A stretch of 64,000 nt of DNA from Brachybacterium squillarum M-6-3 (GCF_000225825.1 NZ_AGBX01000001.1:744001-808000); one strand, 5' to 3'. Positions 1 through 8,700 are shown, numbered from the stretch's first letter. A program made the numbers and translations. The notes: generated by a model from the letters alone, not told the origin.

Positions 1-50
1 GCGCCGATCGCACCGAGGCCGATCCAGCCGACGGTGGGGGTGGCGGACAT
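1..50 (-). CDS. NAD(P)-binding tetronate/hydroxyacid dehydrogenase, N-terminal fragment
   Basis: Only the first 16 codons are inside the window. The minus-strand ATG at 48-50 is preceded by an AGGAG-type ribosome binding site, and the peptide begins MSATPTVGWIGLGAIG. This has the GxGxxG dinucleotide-binding turn of beta-hydroxyacid dehydrogenases such as L-threonate dehydrogenase (LtnD). It follows the four-carbon acid sugar kinase by 24 bp in the same direction, the usual pairing in threonate/erythronate catabolism, where the dehydrogenase makes the 2-oxo acid that the kinase phosphorylates. The family is inferred from the turn and the neighbour; the rest lies outside the window. Confidence 0.6.
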   Translation of the reverse strand, partial: MSATPTVGWIGLGAIG

Positions 51-74
51 GCGGGGCTCCTGGGGTGGGACGGG

Positions 75-1427
75 TCAGCGGGTGGCGGCGGTGAGGCGGT
101 CGACGACGTCGGCGAGGGCCTGCTCGCCGCCGACGTTGCCGGGGAAGACCACGTAGGGCATGCCCATCACCTCATCGGGGGCGTCGACGGTGGCGAAGAG
201 GGAGACCTGACCGGGCCAGAACTGGCCGACCACCTCGGCGCGGCGCATGTCCAGGCCGGAGGCGGCGACCTCGTGGGAGGTGATGCCGCCCTTGGCGACG
301 ACCCAGGCGGGCCGGGCGGTGCGGACGCGGCGCACCGCCTCGACGACGGCGTCGGAGACGCGGCGGGCGATGGCCAGTGAGGCCGCGGGGTCCTCGGTGC
401 GGATCAGGTCACGGCTGGTGTAGACCACGCAGTCGTCCTCGGCGAGCGCCGCGGTGAGGCGCTCGGCGACCTCGGCGAGGTGCCCCTCGCGGCGCTCGTC
501 GAGCAGGGAGGGCACGTGCAGCTCCACCTCGACCAGGCTCCCGCGCTGCTGGACGGCGCGCAGCTGGGTGGTGGTGAGGCCGACGTGGGAGCCGACCACC
601 ACGAGGCCATGGGGCAGGCGGCCGGCGGGGATCTCCAGGGTGTCGGCCTCGACCACGGTGGCGCCGTGCTGACCGGCCAGGGGCCGCACGAAGGAGGGCC
701 CGCAGCGGGTGATGAAGGTGCGGCCGGCGGCCTCGAGCTCGGCAAGGGCCGCGGTGACGGTCTCCATGTCCTCGTAACGGCTGGCGTCGACGGCGATCCA
801 GCGGCCGTCGCGGGCCTGCTCGAGGATCTGCTGCACCCAGGCGGTGCCGCCCTCGCGGATGTCGGCGAGGCGGATGCTGAGCACGTCGCCTGCGCGGACG
901 GCGCCGCCCGAGCGCTCCTCGAGGACCTCGCGCAGGTCGGAGTGGTGGAAGCCGAAGGTGGCGTCGCGGGCGAAGTCGGTCTCGGCGACGGGCACGGCGG
1001 CGCCGTCGACCGTGGCGTAGTGGATGCCGTCCTCGGTGAAGCGGCCGGCCTCGATCATGGCGGGACAGAACAGGATGCCGTCCACGTCGACCCCCCGGTC
1101 GGCGAGCTCGGCGCGGATCGCCTCGGGCTCGGCGATCAGGTGGCCGCGCAGGGTGGAGTCGGAGCGGGAGACCACGTGCAGGCCGGCCGGGTCGACGCCC
1201 GCGTCCAGCACCCCGCCGAGCACGCGGCGGTTCAGGGCGACGGCCTCGTTCTCGTCCAGGGCGCGGGTGTTGGTGAGCACGAAGCAGGCGGCGCCCTCCG
1301 TGCCGGCGTCGCGGAGCACGGCGGCGGGCACGGCCGGGTCCTCCCCCAGGGCCACGTCCACCCCGGCCACGCACTGGGAGCCGGTGGGGTCGTCGTCGAG
1401 CACGAGCAGGCGGCGGGCGGGGGCCAT
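75..1427 (-). CDS. otnK: four-carbon acid sugar kinase (OtnK/LtnK, DUF1537 family)
   Basis: Predicted 450-residue cytosolic kinase that phosphorylates a four-carbon 2-oxo sugar acid at O4. The N terminus LLVLDDDPTGSQCVAG carries the DDDPTGS substrate motif of the DUF1537 family. The C-terminal half has the nucleotide-binding segments VVAKGGITSHEVA and WPGQVSLFA...YVVFPGNVGG. The ATG at 1427 is chosen because it starts MAPARRLLVLDDDPTG and has GAAGG upstream; the open frame continues 29 codons further without homology. It is downstream of the GntP permease and upstream of the dehydrogenase, so a tetronate uptake-oxidation-phosphorylation operon is likely. The exact isomer handled (threonate or erythronate) cannot be read from sequence. 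Confidence 0.88.
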   Translation of the reverse strand: MAPARRLLVLDDDPTGSQCVAGVDVALGEDPAVPAAVLRDAGTEGAACFVLTNTRALDENEAVALNRRVLGGVLDAGVDPAGLHVVSRSDSTLRGHLIAEPEAIRAELADRGVDVDGILFCPAMIEAGRFTEDGIHYATVDGAAVPVAETDFARDATFGFHHSDLREVLEERSGGAVRAGDVLSIRLADIREGGTAWVQQILEQARDGRWIAVDASRYEDMETVTAALAELEAAGRTFITRCGPSFVRPLAGQHGATVVEADTLEIPAGRLPHGLVVVGSHVGLTTTQLRAVQQRGSLVEVELHVPSLLDERREGHLAEVAERLTAALAEDDCVVYTSRDLIRTEDPAASLAIARRVSDAVVEAVRRVRTARPAWVVAKGGITSHEVAASGLDMRRAEVVGQFWPGQVSLFATVDAPDEVMGMPYVVFPGNVGGEQALADVVDRLTAATR

Positions 1428-1474
1428 GCGGGGGTCCTTCCGGACGGTGCGGGTCGGGCGGCGATGCGGGGAGG

Positions 1475-1555
1475 GCCGTCCACGAGATGGATCCGAGGCG
1501 ACAGCGGCCTGCATATATCGAAGCAGTGTCTCTCCGACTCCATCCCGTGGACAGC
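1475..1555. repeat. 81-bp element with 17-bp terminal inverted repeats, copy A
   Basis: The left arm GCCGTCCACGAGATGGA (1475-1491) is the inverted match (15/17) of TCCATCCCGTGGACAGC (1539-1555). CTGCATAT sits 34 bp from the left end. A second element of identical length, arms and CTGCATAT offset lies at 8797-8877. Copy A is in the 145-bp gap between the GntP permease and the sugar-acid kinase, so it would be within their shared transcript. It could be a miniature repeat element or an intercistronic RNA structure; no match to a named element is claimed. Confidence 0.75.
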
Positions 1556-1572
1556 CCCCGGCGCGGATCGGA

Positions 1573-2973
1573 CTAGGCGGCGATCAGGAACACCACGGTC
1601 GACAGGGCGAAGCCCAGCAGCGAGATGGTGGTGCCGACCAGCGACCAGGTCTTGAAGGTGGTCACCGTGTCGAAGCCGCAGAAGCGGCCGATCAGCCAGA
1701 AGCCCGAGTCGTTCACGTGCGACCAGCCGATCGAGGCGGCGCCGATGGTGATGACGATCGCGGCGACCGCCACGGAGCCGAAGTCGCCGCCCAGCACGGC
1801 CGGGGCCATGATCGAGGCGCCGGTGGTGGCGGCCACGGTGGCGGAGCCCTGGGCGATGCGCATCGCCATCGTCACCAGGTAGGCGGCGAGGATCAGCGGC
1901 AGGCCGAGGGCGTCCAGGCCGTCGGCCACGGAGGAGCCGATGCCGGTCTCGGTGAGGATGCGGCCGAAGGCACCGCCCGCGCCGGTGATCAGGATGATCG
2001 AGCAGACGGGCGCGAGGGCGTCGTCCACCAGGTTCTCGAGGGTCCCGCCGATGGTCAGGCCCTGGCGGCGGCGCGGCACGATGTACAGCACCAGCATCGC
2101 CAGCAGCGCGGACAGGGCCAGCGCCACCGGGGTCGCGCCGATCAGGCGGGACAGGGCGAACAGCACGTTGTCCTCGGTGACCGCGTCGGAGGCCTGCGCG
2201 GTGGACATCGCGGTGTTGAAGAATATCAGCAGCAGGGGCAGCAGCAGCACCGCGATGATCGCCGTGAAGGAGGGGCGCTCCTCGGCGGGCACGTCGCGGG
2301 GCTCGCCCAGCAGCGCCGGCACCGGGGTGTCCGGGAACCTCTTGGCGATCGCGGTGGCCACCAGGTAGCCGCCGAAGTACCAGGTGGGCAGCCCGATCAG
2401 CAGGCCGATCAGCACGACCAGGCCGATGTCGGCGCCCATCACGGTGGCGGCGGCGGTCGGGCCCGGGTGGGGCGGCAGCAGGGCGTGCATCATCATGAAC
2501 GAGGCGATCGAGGGAAGCACGTAGAGCATGAAGGAGCCGCCCAGACGCCGCGCCACCGTGTAGATCACCGGCAGCATCACGATGAAGCCGGCGTCCAGGA
2601 AGATCGGGAAGGCGTAGAACAGCGAGGCCACGGAGAGGGCCAGCGGTGCCCGCGCTTCCCCGAAGGTGTCGAGCATCTTGTCGGCCAGCACCTGCGCCCC
2701 GCCGGTGACCTCCACCAGTCTGCCCAGCACGGCGCCGAAGCCGACTAGCAGGGCCACGGTGCCGACCGTGGTGCTGAAACCCTCGATCACCACCGTGATG
2801 ACGTCGCCGACGCCGATGCCGGCGGCCAGGCCGGTTCCGACGGCGACGATCAGCAGGGAGAAGAAGGCGTGCAGCCGCACTTTGATGATGAGGCCGAGGA
2901 GCACGGCGATCGCGACGACGGCGATCGTGAGGAGCAGCCAGACCGGCCGATCCGCGAGGACGAGTTCTTCCAC
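1573..2973 (-). CDS. GntP-family gluconate/sugar-acid:H+ symporter
   Basis: A 466-residue polytopic inner-membrane permease with about twelve hydrophobic segments. GntP-family hallmarks include the LLIVAVGTGLAAGIG segment, ALLPPHPGP (around residue 160-170) and the glycine-rich C-terminal helices ending in WSHVNDSGFW. It starts at GTG 2973 with GAAGGAG spaced well upstream. The gene follows the dehydrogenase at 3046 and precedes the four-carbon acid kinase, so the likely substrate is a tetronate rather than gluconate; this is inferred from context. The downstream gap holds the 81-bp inverted-repeat element. Confidence 0.9.
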   Translation of the reverse strand: MEELVLADRPVWLLLTIAVVAIAVLLGLIIKVRLHAFFSLLIVAVGTGLAAGIGVGDVITVVIEGFSTTVGTVALLVGFGAVLGRLVEVTGGAQVLADKMLDTFGEARAPLALSVASLFYAFPIFLDAGFIVMLPVIYTVARRLGGSFMLYVLPSIASFMMMHALLPPHPGPTAAATVMGADIGLVVLIGLLIGLPTWYFGGYLVATAIAKRFPDTPVPALLGEPRDVPAEERPSFTAIIAVLLLPLLLIFFNTAMSTAQASDAVTEDNVLFALSRLIGATPVALALSALLAMLVLYIVPRRRQGLTIGGTLENLVDDALAPVCSIILITGAGGAFGRILTETGIGSSVADGLDALGLPLILAAYLVTMAMRIAQGSATVAATTGASIMAPAVLGGDFGSVAVAAIVITIGAASIGWSHVNDSGFWLIGRFCGFDTVTTFKTWSLVGTTISLLGFALSTVVFLIAA

Positions 2974-3045
2974 GGGACTCTCCTTCGAGTCGAGGTGGGC
3001 CCCGAGGCCGGTCCGGCCGCGGGGCGTCAGGGATGAGGGAGGGGC

Positions 3046-4005
3046 TCAGCGGGCCTTGGGGGCGGGGCCGAGCTCGGCGAGCAGCTGGGACATCTTGGCG
3101 TAGGCGCGGTTGCGGTAGGCGACGAGCTCCTCGCGGGTGTCCTCGTCGTAGTCGCCCAGCAGGCCCTTGCCGTTCTTGACGCCCTTGCGGTCGCCGGCGA
3201 CCGCATCGGTGAGCAGCTCGGGGGTGGCCAGGCGGTCGCCGAAGGCGTTCTCGAAGGTCACGAAGCAGTTGGCGTAGACGTCCAGGCCCGCCTGGTCGGC
3301 GATCGCGAAGGGGCCGAAGAAGCCCAGGCGAAAGCCGAAGGTGGTGCGCACGATGGTGTCGACGTCCTCGGCGGTGGCGACGCCCTCCTCGACGATGGCG
3401 GTGGCCTCCTTCAGCAGCACGTACTGCAGGCGGTTCAGCACCATGCCGGGGGTGTCGGCGACCTGGGCGCCCTGGTTGCCGGATCGGGCCAGCAGCTCCT
3501 TGACCTCGGCGATCGCCACATCGGTGGTGGCCTCGCCGGCCACCAGCTCGACGCCGGGGATGAAGGGGGCGGGGTTGGAGAAGTGCACGGTGAGGAAGCG
3601 CTCGGGGTGCTCGACGGCGCTCTCGAGCTCCTTCACCGGGATGGTGGAGGTATTGGTGCCGATGATCGCGTCGGGGCGGGCGTGCTTCGAGATCAGGGCG
3701 AGCACGTCGCGCTTGACGTCGATCCGCTCGAAGACGGCCTCCTCGATGAAGTCGACGTCGGCGACGGCCTCCTCGATGGTCTTGCCGGCGGAGATGTTCT
3801 GCTCCACCAGGTCGGCGCTGCCCGGGGAGAACAGGCCCTGCTCCTCGAACTGGCGGGCCTCGGCGCGCAGGCGCTGCAGGGAGGCATTGGCGTTGTCGAC
3901 GCTGACGTCGGCGATGGTCACGTCGAAGCCGGCGATGGCGAGCACCTGGGCGATGCCGCCGCCCATGTAGCCGGCGCCGACGATGGTCACGGTGGAGATG
4001 GACAT
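3046..4005 (-). CDS. 3-hydroxyacyl-CoA dehydrogenase-family oxidoreductase
   Basis: A 319-residue two-domain NAD-dependent dehydrogenase. The Rossmann domain opens with VTIVGAGYMGGGIAQ (residues 5-19), and the catalytic histidine lies in VHFSNPAPFIPGVELV. The C-terminal helical domain includes DTPGMVLNRLQYVLLKEA and GFRLGFFGPFAIADQAGLD. The ATG at 4005 follows GAAGGAG; longer open-frame starts add non-homologous sequence. Family members use 3-hydroxybutyryl-CoA, L-gulonate or L-carnitine. In this sugar-acid operon a polyol- or sugar-acid 3-dehydrogenase role is more likely than fatty-acid oxidation, but that is inference. It is the first gene of the leftward operon, just below the GntR-type operator at 4183. 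Confidence 0.82.
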   Translation of the reverse strand: MSISTVTIVGAGYMGGGIAQVLAIAGFDVTIADVSVDNANASLQRLRAEARQFEEQGLFSPGSADLVEQNISAGKTIEEAVADVDFIEEAVFERIDVKRDVLALISKHARPDAIIGTNTSTIPVKELESAVEHPERFLTVHFSNPAPFIPGVELVAGEATTDVAIAEVKELLARSGNQGAQVADTPGMVLNRLQYVLLKEATAIVEEGVATAEDVDTIVRTTFGFRLGFFGPFAIADQAGLDVYANCFVTFENAFGDRLATPELLTDAVAGDRKGVKNGKGLLGDYDEDTREELVAYRNRAYAKMSQLLAELGPAPKAR

Positions 4006-4173
4006 GCAGGGGACTCCTTCGTCTGGGGCGATGCTGCGGGTGAGCGTCGGGGCGTGCGCGGGGCACGGTCTCGAGGCGGTCGGGCGTCGATGCCGGGGCG
4101 AGGGGGCGTCGATGCCGGTGCCGTGGCCTGCCCGGCCCGGGTCGTTCCGGGGAGGCATGCCGTCTCGCCGCCC

Positions 4174-4197
4174 AGCATAACGATCCTATTGGATATC
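4174..4197 (-). promoter_or_regulatory. operator/promoter of the leftward tetronate operon
   Basis: ATCCTATTGGATA (4183-4195) is a near-palindrome matching the sites at 6120-6131 and 10418-10432. Read leftwards, a TATGCT hexamer (4174-4179) lies just below it, a plausible -10. The gap 4006-4311 between the 3-hydroxyacyl-CoA dehydrogenase and the SDR holds this site and no convincing gene. The probable ligand is the GntR/FCD regulator encoded at 9676-10368. Confidence 0.6.
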
Positions 4198-4311
4198 TGC
4201 TAGGGGTGTATGGGTGGTTGGAGGGGGTTCGGGGTGCCGGGCATGCGGGATCGGTGCCATCCCGGTGCCGTGCCCCGGGGGACGGAGGACCCACCCGCCC
4301 CGACGGCGGGC

Positions 4312-5130
4312 TCAGACCATGTGCTTGCCGCCGTCGACGAACACGCTGCCGCCGCTGACGTAGCTGGAGTCCTCGCTGACCAGGAAGTTCACCAGGCCGG
4401 CGACCTCCTGCGGCTGGCCCACGCGCTGCACGGGGATGTCCGCGGACATGCCCTGCTTGCGCTCGTCCGAGAGCTGGCCGCCCATGATGTCGGTGTCGAT
4501 CGGGCCGGGCACGATCGCGTTGACGGTGATGCCGTAGCGGCCCAGCTCGCGGGCGGCGCCGCGGGTCAGGCCCAGCACCGCCGCCTTCGCGGCCGCATAG
4601 CCGGTCTTGGAGAAGGTGCCGCCGCCGTCGTAGGCCGTGATCGAGGAGGTGTTCACGATCCGCCCGCCGGTGCCGGCGTCGATCATCCGCCGCGCGGCGG
4701 CCTGGGTCATCAGCAGGGTGCCCTTGGCGTTGACGCCCATCACCCGGTCCCACAGCTCGGGGGTGATCTCGAAGATGGTGTCGGGGCTGGCCACGCCGGC
4801 CAGATTCACGACGGCCAGCACCGGCGGCAGCTCGGCGTCGATGCGCTCGAAGGCGCGTTCCACGGCGGCGGCGTCGGTGATGTCCAGGCCGAGGCCGACC
4901 ACCTGGCGACCGGAGGCGGCGGTCAGCTCGGCGGCGTAGGTCACCACGGCGTCCTCGTCGATGTCGACGAGGGCCAGGTTCCAGCCGGTGGAGGCGAGCT
5001 TGCGGGCCACGTGGCGGCCGATGCCGCGGGCGCCACCGGCACCGGTGACCACGGCGGTGCGCTCGGCGGGAAAGGTCTGGACGGATTCGATGGCGAGGTT
5101 CTCGCCGGTCGCGCTGGTCTCGTTGCTCAT
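4312..5130 (-). CDS. SDR-family NAD(P)-dependent oxidoreductase
   Basis: A 272-residue short-chain dehydrogenase. Cofactor turn VVTGAGGARGIGRHVA, structural motif VVNLAGVA (NAG-like), catalytic Ser in INTSSITAYDGGG-type context, and the YAAAKAA active-site YxxxK; the C terminus SYVSGGSVFVDGGKHMV is typical of classical SDRs that reduce or oxidise sugars and polyols. Start choice: the second ATG (5130) has AAGGAG at optimal spacing, while ATG 5133 is equally in frame. It lies 19 bp downstream of the isomerase at 5150-6085 and shares its leftward promoter. In this locus it could oxidise a tetritol to erythrulose or act on a tetronate; the substrate is not determinable. Confidence 0.87.
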   Translation of the reverse strand: MSNETSATGENLAIESVQTFPAERTAVVTGAGGARGIGRHVARKLASTGWNLALVDIDEDAVVTYAAELTAASGRQVVGLGLDITDAAAVERAFERIDAELPPVLAVVNLAGVASPDTIFEITPELWDRVMGVNAKGTLLMTQAAARRMIDAGTGGRIVNTSSITAYDGGGTFSKTGYAAAKAAVLGLTRGAARELGRYGITVNAIVPGPIDTDIMGGQLSDERKQGMSADIPVQRVGQPQEVAGLVNFLVSEDSSYVSGGSVFVDGGKHMV

Positions 5131-5149
5131 CATGGTGCTCCTTCGCGGC

Positions 5150-6085
5150 TCAGGCGGCGTCACGGTCGGCCAGGGCAGAAGTGAGCACCTGGCGGATGTA
5201 GTCGACGTTCTCGGCGATGACGCCGAGGGAGTCGGAGCCGTAGTGCTCGCAGCAGAACGGGCCGGTGTAGCCGAGCTCGAGGGCGCGGCGGATGATCTTG
5301 CGGTAGTTGATGTAGCCGGTCTTCAGCGGCAGCGGTGCGCTGGAATAGGCGCCGGTGGCCGGGTCGAAGTCCCGCGAGTAGTTCTTGATGTGCCAGAAGT
5401 TCGCCTGCGGGAGCACCTTCTCGAAGATGTCCTCGTAGGGCTCGACCTCGCGGTGCAGGCGCACCAGGTTGCCCACGTCCGGGTTCAGGCCGACGTTGTC
5501 GTGGCCGAGGTCGGTCACGAAGGAGACGGCGTCGTCCGCGGTGCCGACGTAGGTGTCCTCGTACATCTCCAGGCTGATCTGCACGCCGTGCTGCGCGCCG
5601 AGGTCGCCGAGGTCGCGGATCCGCTCCAGGGCGAGGTCGCGCAGGGCCGGGTCGTCGTGGTGGCCCTCCTCCAGCCAGAACCAGATGGCCTTCGCCTGGG
5701 CGGGGGTGAGCGCCTGCATGAAACCGGTGTTGACCAGCGAGACCCCGAAGCTGGGGGCGATCTCCACGAAGCGCTTCGCGTCGGCGAGGTTCGCCTCGCC
5801 GTGCTCGACGTCGACGACGGAGTTGCGGGTCATGGAGATGGAGGCGAGGGAGAGGCCCTCCCCGTCGAGCACGCGGCGGAACTCCTCGAGGCGCTCGTCC
5901 GAGAGCTTGGCCAGGGGCAGCCACGCATCGGTGGGATCGATCTGGTCGACCCCGAGCTCCTTGACCTGTCGGAGCTGGGAGGCCCAGAGGCGGGAGTCGG
6001 CCTCCTGCATCGGGCGTCCGTCGGGGGCCGTGTTCCCGAAGGTCAGCATGTTGGCCCCGATGGGCCAGGTCTCGGCGGTGAACAT
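5150..6085 (-). CDS. sugar phosphate isomerase/epimerase (AP-endonuclease-2 TIM barrel)
   Basis: A 311-residue xylose-isomerase-like TIM barrel. Metal-binding positions are visible in SLEMYEDTYVG (Glu near residue 175), VGLNPDVGNLVRL (Asp), FWHIKNYSRD (His) and FCCEHYG (Glu), the E-D-H-E arrangement of this fold. The ATG at 6085 is better spaced from GGAAGGA than the ATG at 6088, which lies immediately upstream and in frame. It is the first gene of a leftward pair with the SDR, divergent from the erythrulose kinase across a region carrying the perfect ATCCTATAGGAT palindrome. It may interconvert a four-carbon ketose or oxo-acid (OtnI-like role); this is a contextual guess. Confidence 0.82.
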   Translation of the reverse strand: MFTAETWPIGANMLTFGNTAPDGRPMQEADSRLWASQLRQVKELGVDQIDPTDAWLPLAKLSDERLEEFRRVLDGEGLSLASISMTRNSVVDVEHGEANLADAKRFVEIAPSFGVSLVNTGFMQALTPAQAKAIWFWLEEGHHDDPALRDLALERIRDLGDLGAQHGVQISLEMYEDTYVGTADDAVSFVTDLGHDNVGLNPDVGNLVRLHREVEPYEDIFEKVLPQANFWHIKNYSRDFDPATGAYSSAPLPLKTGYINYRKIIRRALELGYTGPFCCEHYGSDSLGVIAENVDYIRQVLTSALADRDAA

Positions 6086-6118
6086 CATCGTCCTTCCTCA
6101 TCGGCGAGTGCGTCCCTC

Positions 6119-6133
6119 GATCCTATAGGATAA
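6119..6133. promoter_or_regulatory. palindromic GntR-type operator in divergent promoter region
   Basis: ATCCTATAGGAT (6120-6131) is a perfect 12-bp palindrome, 32 bp beyond the isomerase start and about 245 bp before the kinase start. It is the best of three copies in this locus. The rest of 6086-6376 between the divergent genes shows no gene. A single central site could control both operons. Confidence 0.68.
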
Positions 6134-6376
6134 TCTGGCACGAGTGGAAGAGTGACGGCGTGACGCTTCGATCGAGTCGCCGCACATCTCCCCGTCGGGT
6201 TCTCGAACCTGCGGGGCGGCCCTCCCGTCGGCACTGGTCCGACCAGTTCCGACGGAGGCAACGCGTTCACTCCCCGCTCGTAGGATCACACCGACCCCGG
6301 GATGGCCGGCTCCCTCCGGCCCGGACCCGTTCGTCGCGCCCTCACCGTCCGATGGCGCCCGTGGAGGAAATCAACG

Positions 6377-8092
6377 ATGACGTATCTCTTCAACGACCCG
6401 GCCGCCTTCGCCGCGCAGGCCGTCCAGGGCCTGGCCCTGGCCCACCCCGACCACGTGGCCACCGTCCACGGCGGCCTGGTGCGCGCGACCGAGACCCCTG
6501 AGGGCCAGCCCGCCCTGGTGATCGGCGGAGGCTCCGGCCACTACCCCGCCTTCGCCGGCTGGGTCGGCCCCGGCATGGGGCACGGCGCCCCCTGCGGCAA
6601 CATCTTCGCCTCGCCCTCGGCCTCCCAGGTCTACTCGGTGGCCCGCAACGCCGAGAACGGCGGCGGCGTGCTGCTGGGCTTCGGCAACTACGCCGGGGAC
6701 GTGCTGCACTTCGGCCTCGCCGCCGAGAAGCTGCGCGCCGAGGGCATCGACGCGCGCCTGGTGCGCGTCAGCGACGACATCGTCTCCAACCCGCCCGAGC
6801 AGCACCGCGAGCGCCGCGGCATCGCCGGCGACCTGCCCGTCTTCAAGATCACCGGCGCCGCCATCGAGGCAGGGGCCGACATCGCCGAGGCCGAGCGGGT
6901 CTTCACCGCCGCCAACGACGCCACCCGCTCCTTCGGCGTGGCCTTCGACGGCTGCACCGTCCCCGGCTCCGAGGAGCCCCTGTTCCACGTGCCCGAGGGT
7001 CAGATGGGCGTGGGCCTGGGCATCCACGGCGAGCCCGGCGTGCGCGACCAGGACCTCGGCACCGCCGACGAGGTCGCCGCGCTGCTGGTCGAGGGCCTCC
7101 TCGCCGAGCAGCCGGAGCGCGTCGCGGGCGGCTACCAGGGCCGCGCCGCCGTGGTGCTGAACGGCCTGGGCACCGTGAAGTACGAGGAGCTGTTCGTCGT
7201 CTACACCAAGGTGGCCGAGCTGCTGGAGCAGGCCGGCATCACCCCCGTCCGCCCCGAGGTGGGCGAGTTCGTGACCAGCCTCGACATGGCCGGCCTGTCC
7301 CTGACCCTGGTGTTCCTGGACGAGGAGCTGGAGCGGCACTGGCTGGCCCCGGTCGACACCCCCGCCTACCACCGCGGCGCGATGCCCGACGTCCAGCGCC
7401 CCCGCCGCGCGAGCTTCTGGGAGGCCGGCGCCGACCCGGTGCCCGCGGCCACCGAGGAGTCCCGTGCGGCCGCCTCCCACGTCACCGCGGTGCTCGACCT
7501 GTTCCAGCGGGTCTGCGCTCGCGAGGAGGCGGAGCTGGGCCGCATCGACGCGATCGCGGGCGACGGCGACCACGGCCAGGGCATGGCCTACGGCTCCACC
7601 GGCGCCGCCAAGGCCGCCCACGCGGCGCTCGACGAGGGCGCCGGGGCCCGTACCGTGCTGGTCCGCGCCGGGGAGGCCTGGTCCGAGTCGGCCGGCGGCA
7701 CCTCCGGGGCGCTCTGGGGCGCGGCGCTGACCGCGGCGGGCGGCGTGTTCGCCGACGACGCCGGCACCTCCTCCGAGATCACCGTCCGCGCGATCGACGC
7801 CGGCATCGACGCGGTGCTGCGCCTGGGCGGCGCCGAGCTCGGCGACAAGACCATGGTCGACGCCGCGATCCCCTTCCGCGACGCCCTGGCCGAGGCCTTC
7901 GCCCGCGGCGACGTCTCCACCGCGATCGCCGAGGCGGCGCAGGTAGCCCGCGAGGCCGCCGACCGCACCGCGGACATCACGGCCCGCCGCGGCCGCTCCC
8001 GCGTGCTGGGAGACAAGTCCCTGGGCACCCCCGACCCCGGCGCGATCTCCTTCTCGATCCTCATGCGAGAGCTGGCCGAGCACCTGTCCTGA
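6377..8092 (+). CDS. lerK: dihydroxyacetone-kinase-family sugar kinase, probable erythrulose kinase
   Basis: A single-chain 571-residue kinase with an N-terminal DhaK domain (about 1-330) and a C-terminal DhaL ATP domain (about 370-571). The DhaK part has VIGGGSGHYPAF, GNYAGDVLHF and GIHGEPGV, whose His217 is the residue that covalently holds the ketose in this family. The DhaL part has DGDHGQGM for Mg-ADP binding and GGTSGALWGAAL. The ATG at 6377 follows GGAGGA by 8 nt. Directly downstream are RpiB-type and TIM-type isomerases, the same trio as LerK-DerI-LerI of tetritol catabolism in mycobacteria. So phosphorylation of L- or D-erythrulose is more likely than of glycerone. Symbol assigned by context. 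Confidence 0.8.
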   Translation: MTYLFNDPAAFAAQAVQGLALAHPDHVATVHGGLVRATETPEGQPALVIGGGSGHYPAFAGWVGPGMGHGAPCGNIFASPSASQVYSVARNAENGGGVLLGFGNYAGDVLHFGLAAEKLRAEGIDARLVRVSDDIVSNPPEQHRERRGIAGDLPVFKITGAAIEAGADIAEAERVFTAANDATRSFGVAFDGCTVPGSEEPLFHVPEGQMGVGLGIHGEPGVRDQDLGTADEVAALLVEGLLAEQPERVAGGYQGRAAVVLNGLGTVKYEELFVVYTKVAELLEQAGITPVRPEVGEFVTSLDMAGLSLTLVFLDEELERHWLAPVDTPAYHRGAMPDVQRPRRASFWEAGADPVPAATEESRAAASHVTAVLDLFQRVCAREEAELGRIDAIAGDGDHGQGMAYGSTGAAKAAHAALDEGAGARTVLVRAGEAWSESAGGTSGALWGAALTAAGGVFADDAGTSSEITVRAIDAGIDAVLRLGGAELGDKTMVDAAIPFRDALAEAFARGDVSTAIAEAAQVAREAADRTADITARRGRSRVLGDKSLGTPDPGAISFSILMRELAEHLS

Positions 8093-8103
8093 CCCCACCG
8101 GTT

Positions 8104-8143
8104 CCCCTCCCCCGGCCCGGACCCGTACCGTGCCGGGGAGGGG
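8104..8143 (+). terminator. GC hairpin between kinase and RpiB-type isomerase
   Basis: CCCCTCCCCCGGC (8104-8116) pairs with GCCGGGGAGGGG (8132-8143), with one bulged base. There is no T-run. It may trim or attenuate expression of the downstream isomerases rather than end the operon. Confidence 0.45.
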
Positions 8144-8229
8144 GATCCACCCGGTCGGCCCCGCGCCGGCCCCGAGACCCGGACGCCGCCGCCCGGCGGC
8201 CGTCCCCCGATGCACCGAAGGAGCACCCC

Positions 8230-8700
8230 ATGACCTGGAACATCGTCGTCGGCGGCGACAACGCCGGATACGGCTACAAGGAAGAGCTGAAGGCCCTGCT
8301 GGAGTCCGACGACCGCGTGGGCACCGTGACCGACGTGGGCGTGGGCTCCACCGAGGACGGCACCTACTACCCGAACGTCGCGGTCGCCGCCGCGGAGAAG
8401 GTCGCCGCCGGCGAGGCCGACCGGGCGCTGCTGATCTGCGGCACCGGCCTGGGCGTCGCGATCGCCGCGAACAAGGTCTCCGGCGTCCGCGCCGTCACCG
8501 CCCACGACCTCTACTCCGTGCAGCGCTCCGTGCTGTCCAACAACGCGCAGGTGCTGTGCATGGGCCAGCGCGTCGTGGGCCTCGAGCTCGCCAAGGAGCT
8601 GGTGAAGGTGTGGCTGGACCTCGAGTTCGACCCCACCTCCTCCTCCGCGGCGAAGGTCGACGCGATCTGCGCCTACGACGGCTCGCTCGAGCAGGCCTGA
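8230..8700 (+). CDS. derI: RpiB/LacA-family isomerase, probable D-erythrulose-4-phosphate isomerase
   Basis: A 156-residue RpiB-fold sugar-phosphate isomerase. The N terminus IVVGGDNAGYGYKEELK supplies the phosphate-binding loop and ALLICGTGLGVAIAANKV.GVRA carries the catalytic cysteine. The downstream segment RSVLSNNAQVLCMGQR replaces the usual R.HNDANVL of ribose-5-phosphate isomerase B, consistent with a different sugar. It starts at ATG 8230 after AAGGAG. Lying between an erythrulose-type kinase and a TIM-type isomerase, its likely reaction is D-erythrulose 4-phosphate to D-erythrose 4-phosphate. Ribose-5-phosphate isomerase activity is the alternative. Confidence 0.8.
   Translation: MTWNIVVGGDNAGYGYKEELKALLESDDRVGTVTDVGVGSTEDGTYYPNVAVAAAEKVAAGEADRALLICGTGLGVAIAANKVSGVRAVTAHDLYSVQRSVLSNNAQVLCMGQRVVGLELAKELVKVWLDLEFDPTSSSAAKVDAICAYDGSLEQA

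Noticed and set aside
1232-4753. Long minus-strand frame across permease and dehydrogenase genes
   Set aside because: High-GC third-position artefact; the three real genes in other frames have intact domains and ribosome sites.
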